Both the position numbers and the translations under genes were made by a program. A stretch of DNA of 7,244 nucleotides from an uncultured Gemmatimonadota bacterium. Lineage in GTDB: Bacteria > Gemmatimonadota > Gemmatimonadetes > Gemmatimonadales > Gemmatimonadaceae. The notes under the pieces are model-generated. The model was not told where the DNA came from. It did no database searches and was given only the letters and a program-made list of their open reading frames with translations. The stretch lies in assembly GCA_946479015.1 (NCBI GenBank), contig CAMLEQ010000192.1, positions 1-7,244 of the forward strand, in the 5' to 3' direction. Shown here piece by piece: positions 1 to 6,682 of the stretch (positions are counted from its first letter, which is position 1; each line of letters starts with the position of its first letter).

Positions 1-334
1 CGCCGCGCGAGTGCAGGTAGCCGGTGCGGAGCGCGTCGGCGATGCCGCGGCGGCGGCGGTGGCGCGCGACGCGGAGGAACGGGTAGCGGCGCTGCAACTC
101 GTCGAGGACGCGGGCGCTGTCATCCTCGGAGCCGTCGTCCACCACCACCACCTCGAAGGAGAACGGGGCGCCACCCAGGGCGGCCTCCGCCTGCTCCATG
201 AACAGCGGCAGGTTCTCCGCCTCGTCCTTCGCCGGCACGAGCACGGACACGTCCACCGCGCCGCGCGCGGCCGCGCGCGGCGCGGTGGACTCGGGGGCGA
301 AGCGCGCGATGGGATCGGATGCGGCCATGCTCAT
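1..334 (-). CDS. Family 2 (GT-A) glycosyltransferase, N-terminal part
   Basis: The gene begins at ATG 334, overlapping the rpoN stop by 4 nt (ATGA), and runs off the window at base 1 after 111 codons. A second in-frame ATG at 328 is an equally possible start. Residues 1-28 are a low-complexity Ala/Arg/Pro leader, partly encoded by a perfect palindrome. The GT-A nucleotide-sugar fold begins at VDVSVLVPAKDEAENLP (27-43), followed by FEVVVVDDGSEDDS (60-73) with the family DDGS motif, and RGIADALRTGYLHSRG (96-111). It resembles polyprenyl-phosphate sugar transferases of the DPM1/ArnC type, but the acceptor-side regions and any membrane segments are outside the window, so donor, acceptor and pathway cannot be named. 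Its place in an LPS operon suggests a cell-envelope glycan role. It occupies the spot of hpf in Proteobacteria. Confidence 0.88.
   Translation of the reverse strand, partial: MSMAASDPIARFAPESTAPRAAARGAVDVSVLVPAKDEAENLPLFMEQAEAALGGAPFSFEVVVVDDGSEDDSARVLDELQRRYPFLRVARHRRRRGIADALRTGYLHSRG
251..290. repeat. Perfect 40-bp palindrome inside the glycosyltransferase gene
   Basis: Bases 251-270 are the exact reverse complement of 271-290 with no spacer. The outer ten bases are GTCCACCGCG and CGCGGTGGAC, and each inner ten is CCGCGCGCGG. Symmetry stops at 250/291. It encodes residues 16-28 of the glycosyltransferase (Ser-Thr-Ala-Pro-Arg-Ala-rich), just before the first beta strand of the catalytic fold. 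In mRNA it would form a nearly all-GC hairpin about 45 nt after the start codon. No T-run follows on the minus strand, so it is not a classical intrinsic terminator. Confidence 0.95.
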
Positions 335-1794
335 ACGCGCTTGCGCATGCGCGCCGAGAGCACGCCGAGCTGGTCGCGGTACTTGGCCACCGTGCGCCGC
401 GCGATCTGCACGCCGCTCTCCTTCAGGATGTTCACGATCGCCTGGTCGGTGAGCGGATGGCGCGCGTCCTCCTCGGACACGAGCTTCTGGATCTGCGCCT
501 TGATCCCGCGCGCGGACACGTCCTCGCCGCCGGTGGTCGAGAGCCCCGACGAGAAGAAGAACTTGAGCGGGAGCACGCCGCGGGGCGTCTGGACGAACTT
601 CTCGTTCGTCACGCGGCTCACCGTGGACTCGTGCATGTTGATCACCTCGGCCACCTCGCGCAGCGTGAGCGGCTTGAGGAACTGCACGCCCTTCTCGAAG
701 AAGTCGCGCTGCCGGTCCACGATGAAGTTCATCACCTTGAGCATCGTCTGCCGCCGCTGCTCGATCGCCTGGATCATCCAGTTGGCGGAGTTGAGCTTGT
801 TGGAGATGAACTCCTTGTTCTCGCCGTCGAACTTCTTCTTGTCGCGCGCGATCTCCTGGTACGCCCGCGAGAGCTTGAGGCGCGGCAGGTTCGCGTCGTT
901 CAGGAAGATGTGGTACTTGCCATCGATCTTCTCGACGATGAGGTCGGGGATGATGTAGTTGTCCCCGGCGTCGCTGTAGATGAGGCCGGGCTTGGGATCG
1001 AGCTTGGCGATCTCGTCGGCCGCCTTCTGCACGTCGCCCGGGCTGATGCCGAAGCGCTTCGAGATCTCGCTCCACCGATGATTGATCAGCTCGTCGAAGC
1101 AGTCGCGGACGAGGCGGAACGGCACCGATTGCTCGAGCCCCGCCTCGCGGAGCTGCAGCAGGAGGCACTCGCGCAGGTCGCGCGCGCCGACCCCCGGGGG
1201 ATCGAGGCTCTGGACGATGCGCAGCATCTCGTCGATCTCGCGCTCGGTGTAGAGCGGCACCTCCTCCTCATCGCGGCCCGCGGCTTCGGCGTGGCCGAGG
1301 AGCAGGTCGTTCACCCCCGTCCGGATCTCCTCGAGCGAGCAGGAGAGATAGCCGTCCTCGTTGATGTTGCCGATGAACTCGTCGGCGAGGAGCATCTGGC
1401 GGGGGTCGAGGTCGAGCAGCGTGACCTGGTCGCGCAGGTGGTCCCCGAGGTCGCGGGTGTCCACCGTGACGGGCTCGAAGTACTCCTTCTCCTCGTGCTC
1501 CTCCGGGCGCCCGCCCGCGTCGAAGCCGTTGAGGAGGATCTCCTCCCAGTCGATCTCATCCGCGTTCTGCTTCTCCTGCTCCTCGGCCGCGGTCTCCCCC
1601 TCCGCGGCCGCCTCCTCGTCTTCCTCCTCCTCCGGCTCGACCATCTCGAGGAAGGGGTTGTTGAGCAGCTCCTGCTTCAGGTGCTGCTGGAGGTCGAGCA
1701 GGGGCATGTACAGGAGATCCATCGCCTGGTACAGGCGTGGATTGATCTTGATCTCCTGCTTGAGCTGCGTGCTCTGGCTGATCCCGGCTTTCAT
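331..1794 (-). CDS. rpoN: RNA polymerase sigma-54 factor RpoN
   Basis: RpoN directs RNA polymerase to -24/-12 promoters and needs AAA+ activators to open them. The 487-residue length is normal for the family. Region I (1-50) is the activator-interacting region, with [27 protein letters not shown] and ending NNPFLE. Residues 51-105 form a very acidic region II (runs of Glu/Asp, then DEIDWEEIL). The core-binding region (about 115-310) has [20 protein letters not shown] (196-215) and LDPKPG (265-270). The helix-turn-helix region (about 376-415) has [20 protein letters not shown] and the family sequence [15 protein letters not shown] (403-417). The RpoN box ARRTVAKYR (465-473), which reads the -24 element, is intact. 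The ATG at 1794 overlaps the lptB stop by 4 nt (ATGA) with a weak GGGTGA upstream. rpoN after lptB is conserved in many Gram-negative bacteria; no sigma-54 activator is visible here. Confidence 0.97.
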   Translation of the reverse strand: MKAGISQSTQLKQEIKINPRLYQAMDLLYMPLLDLQQHLKQELLNNPFLEMVEPEEEEDEEAAAEGETAAEEQEKQNADEIDWEEILLNGFDAGGRPEEHEEKEYFEPVTVDTRDLGDHLRDQVTLLDLDPRQMLLADEFIGNINEDGYLSCSLEEIRTGVNDLLLGHAEAAGRDEEEVPLYTEREIDEMLRIVQSLDPPGVGARDLRECLLLQLREAGLEQSVPFRLVRDCFDELINHRWSEISKRFGISPGDVQKAADEIAKLDPKPGLIYSDAGDNYIIPDLIVEKIDGKYHIFLNDANLPRLKLSRAYQEIARDKKKFDGENKEFISNKLNSANWMIQAIEQRRQTMLKVMNFIVDRQRDFFEKGVQFLKPLTLREVAEVINMHESTVSRVTNEKFVQTPRGVLPLKFFFSSGLSTTGGEDVSARGIKAQIQKLVSEEDARHPLTDQAIVNILKESGVQIARRTVAKYRDQLGVLSARMRKRV

Positions 1795-3053
1795 GACACG
1801 TCACCCGGCGTCGAATCGGACTCGCCCTGGTCCACGCGGGCGAAGCGGGCGCGCAGTCGTGCCGCGAGCGTCGGGCCGAGGTAGATCCTCGCCACCGTGT
1901 CGTCGAACACGAGCTCGCGCACGGTGCCCGAGACCTTCACCTGCCCATCGAACATGATGTAGGCGCGGTCCACGATGTCCAGAGTCTGCTCCACGTTATG
2001 GTCGCTGATGAGCACCCCGATGCCCCGATGCCGGAGCCCCGCCACGATGGTCTGGATGTCGTGCACCGCGATCGGATCCACGCCGGCGAACGGCTCGTCG
2101 AGCATCATGAACTTCGGCTCCGTCACGAGCGCGCGCGTGATCTCGAGCCGACGCCGCTCCCCGCCGGAAAGCGAGTAGGCCTTGCTGTCCCTGAGGTGCT
2201 TGATGCTCAGCTCATCCAGCAGGCGGTCGAGCCGCTGCTGCCGCTCCTCCGCCGAGAGCTTCATGGTCTCCAGGATCGCGAGGATGTTCTCCGCGACCGT
2301 GAGCTTCCGGAAGATCGACGGCTCCTGCGAGAGGTACCCGATCCCGAGCCTGGCCCGCCGGTACATGGGCATCTCGGTGATGTCCTGGTTGTCGAGCAGG
2401 ATCCGCCCCTCCTGCGGCTGGATGAGACCGACGATCATGTAGAAGGTGGTCGTCTTGCCGGCGCCGTTGGGGCCCAGAAGGCCGACGATCTCCCCCTGTT
2501 GCAAGCGAAGGGCCACGTCGTTGACCACGCTGCGCCGCCGGTAGGTCTTGAGCAGTCCGACGGCTTCCAGCACGCTCCCGGCCGCCGCTGGCTTCGGCGC
2601 GCCGCCGTCTCCTCCCTTCCGGACCGCGGCGTGCTCACCGGTGTAGCGGAGCACGTCGGACATCTCCGTGCGCCGCATGGCGGCGCGGAACGGCTCGAGC
2701 GCCTTCCAGTACCGGTCCGCGATGCGGATGACGCCATCCGGCGAATCGAGGCCGCCTGGAGGGAGGATGATCATCCCCTCGTCGACGAAGCGGGGGAACA
2801 CGGCCTTGGCCAGGTGCGCGCGCACCTCGTCGAGACTCAGCCGGCCGGACTCCCGCTCGGAGTCGCCCCCCTCCTGGCGCACCATCTCGAGGTGGTCGTT
2901 GCGGTAGTGAATGGCGGCGTCGTTGAACACGACCTCGCCGCCATCGCGCGCGACGCACACGAGCGAGTGGAGGGCGAGCGCGGTGGAGCGATCGCCCCGC
3001 GCCTTCTGGTCGATGAACCGCTCGACTTCGGGGGGCAGCTGGAAATCGCTCAC
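1791..3053 (-). CDS. lptB: LPS export ABC transporter ATPase LptB with N-terminal extension
   Basis: LptB is the cytoplasmic ATPase that, as a dimer with LptF and LptG, powers extraction of LPS from the inner membrane. The 420-residue product has two parts. Residues about 160-395 are a complete LptB-type ATPase: Walker [10 protein letters not shown] (194-202), Q-loop [14 protein letters not shown] (240-253), signature LSGGE (295-299), Walker B FMMLDEP (315-321), H-loop His352 within the LptB-typical SDHNVEQTL, and IYLG near the end (390-393). Residues 1-137 are an unrecognised region joined by a Gly/Ala/Pro/Lys linker (about 138-160); E. coli LptB is only about 241 residues. A tail of about 25 residues after IYLG is also extra. 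The GTG start at 3053 overlaps the lptA stop (GTGA) and follows GGAGAGG at 5 nt. ATG at 2663 (Met131) could yield a shorter protein, but would leave about 390 bases without a gene. No LptF or LptG gene is in the window. Confidence 0.94.
   Translation of the reverse strand: MSDFQLPPEVERFIDQKARGDRSTALALHSLVCVARDGGEVVFNDAAIHYRNDHLEMVRQEGGDSERESGRLSLDEVRAHLAKAVFPRFVDEGMIILPPGGLDSPDGVIRIADRYWKALEPFRAAMRRTEMSDVLRYTGEHAAVRKGGDGGAPKPAAAGSVLEAVGLLKTYRRRSVVNDVALRLQQGEIVGLLGPNGAGKTTTFYMIVGLIQPQEGRILLDNQDITEMPMYRRARLGIGYLSQEPSIFRKLTVAENILAILETMKLSAEERQQRLDRLLDELSIKHLRDSKAYSLSGGERRRLEITRALVTEPKFMMLDEPFAGVDPIAVHDIQTIVAGLRHRGIGVLISDHNVEQTLDIVDRAYIMFDGQVKVSGTVRELVFDDTVARIYLGPTLAARLRARFARVDQGESDSTPGDVS
2577..3053 (-). 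other. N-terminal region of LptB, unrecognised domain
   Basis: This part encodes residues 1-159 of the LptB product, ahead of the ATPase. I do not recognise a family. It is probably soluble: there are no membrane segments and no signal peptide. Secondary structure looks mixed, with an opening helix ([16 protein letters not shown]), a strand-rich part ([24 protein letters not shown]), a helix ([21 protein letters not shown]), strands around MIILPPGG and GVIRIADRY, then a helix ([20 protein letters not shown]). The patterned hydrophobics and charged linker look like real protein rather than a mis-called frame. A regulatory or partner-binding role is possible, but nothing in the sequence names it. 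Confidence 0.7.
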
Positions 3054-4594
3054 GTCGTCCTCTCCGGCGGCGCGGTGGTGTCGGTGGGCGCCTTCGCGGG
3101 AGGCGCGGCGGGTTGGGCGCCGCGCGTGGTCGCCGGGGAAGCGCCCCGCCGCGGGCGGCGCGGGCGCGCCGGCGCGGCATTCGCCGGCGTGGCGGGGGCG
3201 CCGGTGGTGTCCGTCGCGCCGGGCACCGACGGATCGAGGTACACGCCCGCGGACTGCCCCGCGATCGCCACCTGCTGCACCTGGCGGTTCTCGAAGGTGA
3301 CGGTGATCCGCTCCCCGCGCACGTAGTTCACCGCGGGCCCGATGGCGGCGGTGTCCTTGGCGGCGAGCTGGTAGAACGAGCGCGCGTGCCCCAGCGACCG
3401 AAGCTCGGTGATGCGCGGCTGGCGGCTCGAGTCGGCGGGCGCGCCCGTCCCGCGGCCCGCGGCGGCGCGGACGCTGTCGGCGCGCGCCGCGCTGTCCGCG
3501 CGCGTGCTGTCGAAGTACGCGTACACCGTGTCGCCGCGCAGCCAGTCGTGCTCGGTGGTGTGGATCTTGGTGGTGTCCGGAACGCTCTGGGCGAAGGCAT
3601 CGCGCAGCGCGCGGATCTCGCGCAGCCGCTGCTCCGGCATGCGGACGTCGAGCGAGTCGGCGACGATGTCGTACGTGGGATTGGTGGCCCGGGCGCGCGA
3701 CTTCCCCCACGCGTGCACGCGCTGCAGCCGCCCGCCCGCCATGGCGAAATCGAGGGTGTCGGCGGTGAGGGTGGCGTCCTGGCTCACCCCTTTCGCCTTC
3801 CCCTGCGAGAGCACACGCTCGAGCGCGCGGCTCCGGCCGTACAGATCGATGACCTGGCCGGTGAGCGTGAACGGCCGGTCGCCGCGCGCGGTGATGCTCG
3901 GCGACCGCACGAGCCGCGCGAACTCGCGCCCGCTGTCCAGCCACGCCGAGTCGCTGTGGGCGAGCACGTCGGTCCGCGTGATGTCCACCTTGCCGGAGGC
4001 GAACACCAGGCTGTCGCCGTGCATGGTCACGACGTTGGCGACCACGGTCATCGGCTCCGCCGGCTTGCCGGAGGAATCGGCTTCCACCACCCGGATCGTG
4101 GGCCGTCCGGGCGCGGTCATGCTCTGCTCCGGGCGGATCCCGGGGGCGGCGCGCAGGTACTGGATGTGCGGCCCGTCGAGCGTGGTGCCGCTCGGGAGCC
4201 GGGCGTGCACGCGCCCGTCGGCCTCGAGCCGCTCCTCGGCCATGAAGTAGTCGGCGAGGTCCGAGTCGAGGGTGAGCCGCGGCTCGGTGTAATGCACGTT
4301 CCCGATGAGGTGCAGCAATCGCCGGTCGCCGTAGTACTCCGCGCTGTCGGCGATGAGCGTCATGCTCTGCGCGGGGCAGCGCGCGATCACCCCGCCCCCG
4401 ACGAAGCTGTTGTACTGCCCGCTCGGCTGGCGCACCGAGTTGACCCGCGGCGGGCTGGTGGTGTTGCGGGCGGAGAACTGCAGCTGGCACTGCCCGCCCG
4501 GCGCCGCCGGGCGCTGCTGGGCGCGCGCGTTCCGCGCCGCGAGCGGCACGAGCGCGAGCACCACGCCGGCGACGAGCGCGATCGGGCGCCGCAT
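3050..4594 (-). CDS. lptA: Large OstA-like periplasmic LPS transport protein (LptA)
   Basis: LptA-type proteins bridge the periplasm and carry LPS from LptC to LptD. This one has 514 residues against about 185 in E. coli. Residues 1-25 are a signal peptide with an ARA cleavage site, predicting a periplasmic protein. The body (about 60-450) has at least five OstA-like repeats of the form A-D-S/T-x-x followed by R-L-x-x-V/I-x-A-x-G, for example [11 protein letters not shown] (78-88), [22 protein letters not shown] (277-298, with an inner gap in conservation) and [17 protein letters not shown] (311-327). It has only two cysteines, Cys36 and Cys73, a possible disulfide. Residues 455-514 are a basic tail rich in Pro, Ala, Thr and Arg, probably unstructured. 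The ATG at 4594 touches the lptC stop (TGATG); the preceding GTG (4597) would add one residue and a 4-nt overlap. Such long OstA proteins also occur in Bacteroidetes; a non-Lpt OstA role is possible but unlikely beside lptB and lptC. Confidence 0.86.
   Translation of the reverse strand: MRRPIALVAGVVLALVPLAARNARAQQRPAAPGGQCQLQFSARNTTSPPRVNSVRQPSGQYNSFVGGGVIARCPAQSMTLIADSAEYYGDRRLLHLIGNVHYTEPRLTLDSDLADYFMAEERLEADGRVHARLPSGTTLDGPHIQYLRAAPGIRPEQSMTAPGRPTIRVVEADSSGKPAEPMTVVANVVTMHGDSLVFASGKVDITRTDVLAHSDSAWLDSGREFARLVRSPSITARGDRPFTLTGQVIDLYGRSRALERVLSQGKAKGVSQDATLTADTLDFAMAGGRLQRVHAWGKSRARATNPTYDIVADSLDVRMPEQRLREIRALRDAFAQSVPDTTKIHTTEHDWLRGDTVYAYFDSTRADSAARADSVRAAAGRGTGAPADSSRQPRITELRSLGHARSFYQLAAKDTAAIGPAVNYVRGERITVTFENRQVQQVAIAGQSAGVYLDPSVPGATDTTGAPATPANAAPARPRRPRRGASPATTRGAQPAAPPAKAPTDTTAPPERTT
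3059..3065 (-). promoter_or_regulatory. Ribosome binding site of lptB
   Basis: GGAGAGG lies in the last codons of lptA, 5 nt before the GTG at 3053. It supports translation of the N-terminal extension, and so the fused reading of lptB, rather than a start at the internal ATG 2663. Confidence 0.7.
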
Positions 4595-5151
4595 CACGGC
4601 TTCTGCCCCGGCAGGGTGAACGTCCCGCCGCCCGTGATCACCTGCTTCACCTGCAGGTTGTGCAGGTCGGGATCGGAGATGAACCCGATCCCGTGGAGCA
4701 CGCCCGTGGGCTGGGTGAGCACGAACGCGCTGTCGCTGCTGATCTGATTCACCCCCTGCAGGTAGCGCAGCTGCTCCGTCTCGAGGCGCCGCCCGTCGGT
4801 GGTCACCACCACCACGTTCTTGCGCGCGATCATCTCCCCGCGCGGCATGGCGTACGTGCCCTCGCGCGACGTCAGCACGGCGTTCTGCTGGCCCGTGCTC
4901 GTGTAGAAGTTCGTCCGCTCGTTGCGCACCTCGATGCGCGTGCTTCCGTCGAAGAAGTACGCGGTGTCGGCGTGCAGCTGCGCGCGGAGCACCCCCTGGT
5001 TCGTGATGAGCGTGGTGATGCCGAACATCACCTGGTCCGCGGTGTCGGCGAGCGGGTTGGCGGGCGCGGGCTTGGGCTCGGTGCCGCTGCCGCAGGCGCC
5101 GAGGGCCGCCGCGGCGGCGAGCGCGAGCACGGCGATCGCGCGCCGCCTCAC
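4594..5151 (-). CDS. lptC: LPS export protein LptC, predicted lipoprotein
   Basis: LptC sits on the periplasmic side of the inner membrane, bound to the LptB2FG transporter, and hands LPS to LptA. The protein has 185 residues, close to the E. coli length of about 190. Residues 1-19 are a signal sequence (three Arg, then an Ala/Leu-rich core) ending in a lipobox, L17-G18-A19-C20, so Cys20 is probably lipidated. In E. coli LptC is instead held by a single transmembrane helix. After a short linker ([13 protein letters not shown]), residues 40-175 form an LptC/OstA-like beta-strand fold with [36 protein letters not shown] and [20 protein letters not shown]. Gly at +2 after the Cys lacks the Asp that signals inner-membrane retention in E. 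coli; sorting rules may differ here. The GTG start at 5151 overlaps the kdsD stop (GTGA); a weak GGGGTG lies just upstream. Confidence 0.9.
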   Translation of the reverse strand: MRRRAIAVLALAAAAALGACGSGTEPKPAPANPLADTADQVMFGITTLITNQGVLRAQLHADTAYFFDGSTRIEVRNERTNFYTSTGQQNAVLTSREGTYAMPRGEMIARKNVVVVTTDGRRLETEQLRYLQGVNQISSDSAFVLTQPTGVLHGIGFISDPDLHNLQVKQVITGGGTFTLPGQKP

Positions 5152-6110
5152 GACACCCCGGCCCGCATGAGGTCGTGCAGGTGCACCATCCCCACCAGAA
5201 TCTCTCTCTCGTCGAGTACGGGCATGGCCATCACTCCGAACTTCTCCATGCGAAAGACGATCGCGCTCCCGAGCTCATCCGCGCGCGCCACCTTGGGCTC
5301 GCGGTTCATCACGCGCGACACCGGCACCCGCAGGAAATCGTCTTCGCGCTCCATCAGCCGCGTCAGATCCCCCGCGGTCACCACGCCGAGCACGTGCCGC
5401 TCCGCGTCGATGATCGCCACCGTGCCGCGCCGCTTCGCGAGGAGCACCACGGCCTCGCGCATCGTCCCGTCGGGGGGGAGCGTGGGCACGTCGGCCGTGA
5501 CCATCACGTCGCGCGCCCGCGTGAGCAGCTTCTTGCCGAGCGAGCCGCCGGGGTGCAGCCGGGCGAAGTCCTCGCGCCGGAACCCCTTGCGCTCGAGCAG
5601 CGCCACCGCCAGCGCATCTCCCATGGCGAGCGCCGCCGTGGTGCTGGTGGTGGGGGCCAGGTCGTGCGGACAGGCCTCCTCGCGCACCCAGGTGTCGAGC
5701 ACCACATCGGCCTGGCGCCCGAGGGTGGACTCCCGCCCTCCCGTGAGCGCCACGATCTGTACCCCCAAGCGCTTCAACTGCTCCAATAGGGGAAACAGCT
5801 CCTCCGTCTCCCCGCTCTTGGAGATCAGGATGGCCACGTCGGACGGGCCCACGATTCCGAGGTCGCCGTGGATGCTCTCGACGGGGTGGAGGAACGTCGC
5901 GGGGGTGCCGGTGGACGTGAGCGTCGCCGCGATCTTGCGCCCCACGAGCCCCGACTTCCCCACGCCGGCCACGATGGCGCGCCCGCGCGAGCACGCGAGC
6001 ATCTCCACGGCGCGCGCGAACGCGCCGTCGAGGCGGCGCTCCACCTCCTCCAGCGCCTCGCGCTCCATGCGGAGCACGCGCCGGCCGCGCTCCACGAGCG
6101 CATCGCTCAT
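5148..6110 (-). CDS. kdsD: D-arabinose 5-phosphate isomerase (KpsF/GutQ/KdsD family)
   Basis: This cytoplasmic aldose-ketose isomerase converts ribulose 5-phosphate to arabinose 5-phosphate, the sugar substrate of KdsA. The 320-residue protein has the family layout: an N-terminal SIS domain (about 35-170) and two CBS domains (about 200-255 and 265-318). SIS motifs are AGVGKSG (48-54), ESIHGD (78-83), ISKSGETEE (96-104), TTSTTAALAMGDALA (155-169) and HPGGSLGKKLL (186-196). Lys52, Glu104, Glu145 and His186 line up at a constant offset of 7 with K59, E111, E152 and H193, which I recall as the catalytic set of E. coli KdsD. The ATG at 6110 overlaps the kdsC stop by 4 nt (ATGA) and follows a good GGAGGT; an open frame continues upstream to about 6254 but has no family sequence. 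GutQ and KpsF are close paralogues; the neighbours favour the LPS role. Confidence 0.96.
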   Translation of the reverse strand: MSDALVERGRRVLRMEREALEEVERRLDGAFARAVEMLACSRGRAIVAGVGKSGLVGRKIAATLTSTGTPATFLHPVESIHGDLGIVGPSDVAILISKSGETEELFPLLEQLKRLGVQIVALTGGRESTLGRQADVVLDTWVREEACPHDLAPTTSTTAALAMGDALAVALLERKGFRREDFARLHPGGSLGKKLLTRARDVMVTADVPTLPPDGTMREAVVLLAKRRGTVAIIDAERHVLGVVTAGDLTRLMEREDDFLRVPVSRVMNREPKVARADELGSAIVFRMEKFGVMAMPVLDEREILVGMVHLHDLMRAGVS

Positions 6111-6682
6111 CGCAGCACCTCCAGCGAGGCTCCGGTCCGTTCGGCCACGTATCCCTCGGTCACCGCGCTCCACTCGCCGCGCGCCTTCAGCAGCAGCTCG
6201 GTGAACTCCCGCACCGCGCCGCGCCCCCCGTGGCGCTCGAGCTGGAGCCGGCACGCGTCGCGAATCTCGGGGACGGCGTTTCCCACCGCCACCGGGAGAC
6301 CGACGACGCGGAGCACGGCGAGATCGGGGAAGTCGTCGCCGATGAACGCCGCCTCTCCCGGCGCCACGCCGTGCCGCTCGAGGATGCGGCGGAACGCGGG
6401 CAGCTTGCGCGCGTGCGCGTCCTGCACCAGGTCATCCACCTCGAGCTCCGCGGCGCGGATGCGCACGCTCTCGGACACGCGCCCGGTGACGATCACCACC
6501 TTGATCGCGGCGGCGCGCAGGAATCGCACGGCGAGCCCGTCCTGGATGTCGTAGCGCTTGAGCTCCATCGGCGCGCCCGCGACGTCGCCGAGGTAGATGC
6601 CGCCGTCGGTGAGCACGCCGTCCACGTCGAGCCCGACGAGCCGGATGCCGCGGGCGAGCGCCGGCTCGATCACCGGCGGCAC
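6107..6682 (-). CDS. kdsC: Kdo-8-phosphate phosphatase (HAD superfamily, KdsC)
   Basis: KdsC hydrolyses Kdo 8-phosphate to Kdo and phosphate in the cytoplasm, the step after KdsA. It is a compact cap-less HAD phosphatase (C0 type). Counting from the GTG at 6673 (188 residues, the length of E. coli KdsC), motif I is DVDGVLTD (16-23, nucleophile Asp16 and acid/base Asp18), motif II is IVTGR (61-65), the Lys is at 90 and motif III is GDDFPD (112-117). The C-terminal tail has GGRGAVRE (149-156), a KdsC hallmark reaching into the neighbouring subunit's active site in this tetrameric family. Two starts are possible. GTG 6682 has a strong GGAGGTG at 6691-6697 with 8-nt spacing and gives 191 residues and a 13-nt overlap with kdsA; I prefer it. 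GTG 6673 gives the 4-nt GTGA overlap seen at other junctions. The stop overlaps kdsD by 4 nt. Confidence 0.95.
   Translation of the reverse strand: MPPVIEPALARGIRLVGLDVDGVLTDGGIYLGDVAGAPMELKRYDIQDGLAVRFLRAAAIKVVIVTGRVSESVRIRAAELEVDDLVQDAHARKLPAFRRILERHGVAPGEAAFIGDDFPDLAVLRVVGLPVAVGNAVPEIRDACRLQLERHGGRGAVREFTELLLKARGEWSAVTEGYVAERTGASLEVLR
6117..6122 (-). promoter_or_regulatory. Ribosome binding site of kdsD
   Basis: GGAGGT lies within the end of kdsC, 6 nt before the ATG at 6110. It fixes that ATG as the kdsD start rather than any codon in the open frame extending further upstream. Confidence 0.75.

Noticed and set aside
251..290. Intrinsic transcription terminator after rpoN
   Set aside because: The hairpin is strong, but no T-run follows it on the minus strand and it lies inside an intact coding frame. 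Attenuation by other means is left open as a finding.
11..958. 315-codon open frame on the plus strand
   Set aside because: It is antisense to the glycosyltransferase start and the end of rpoN; its poly-His and poly-Ala runs mirror the GGTGGTGGT and GCCGCC codons of the real genes.
1625..1650. Run of Glu/Asp codons in rpoN as an unusual insertion
   Set aside because: An acidic, variable region II between regions I and III is common in sigma-54 proteins, and total length is normal.
319..1884. 521-codon open frame on the plus strand
   Set aside because: It lies opposite rpoN, whose motifs are unmistakable. The predicted protein is a Leu/Val/Glu/Asp/Arg-rich mirror of GC-rich codons with no family motif.
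2635..3180. Separate small gene in another minus-strand frame over the lptB N-terminal region
   Set aside because: That frame reads as Arg/Pro-rich sequence typical of a shadow, while the lptB frame shows patterned hydrophobic and charged residues and is continuous with the ATPase.
3054..4490. Upstream extension of the lptB frame to about 899 residues
   Set aside because: Above 3053 the frame is the shadow of lptA. The ribosome site and GTGA overlap place the lptB start at 3053.
3113..4747. 544-codon open frame on the plus strand, and similar ones at 1998-3326 and 4660-6204
   Set aside because: All are antisense to recognised genes (lptA, lptB, lptC, kdsD), are Arg/Ala/Gly/His-rich and show no domains. 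Long antisense frames are expected at this GC content.
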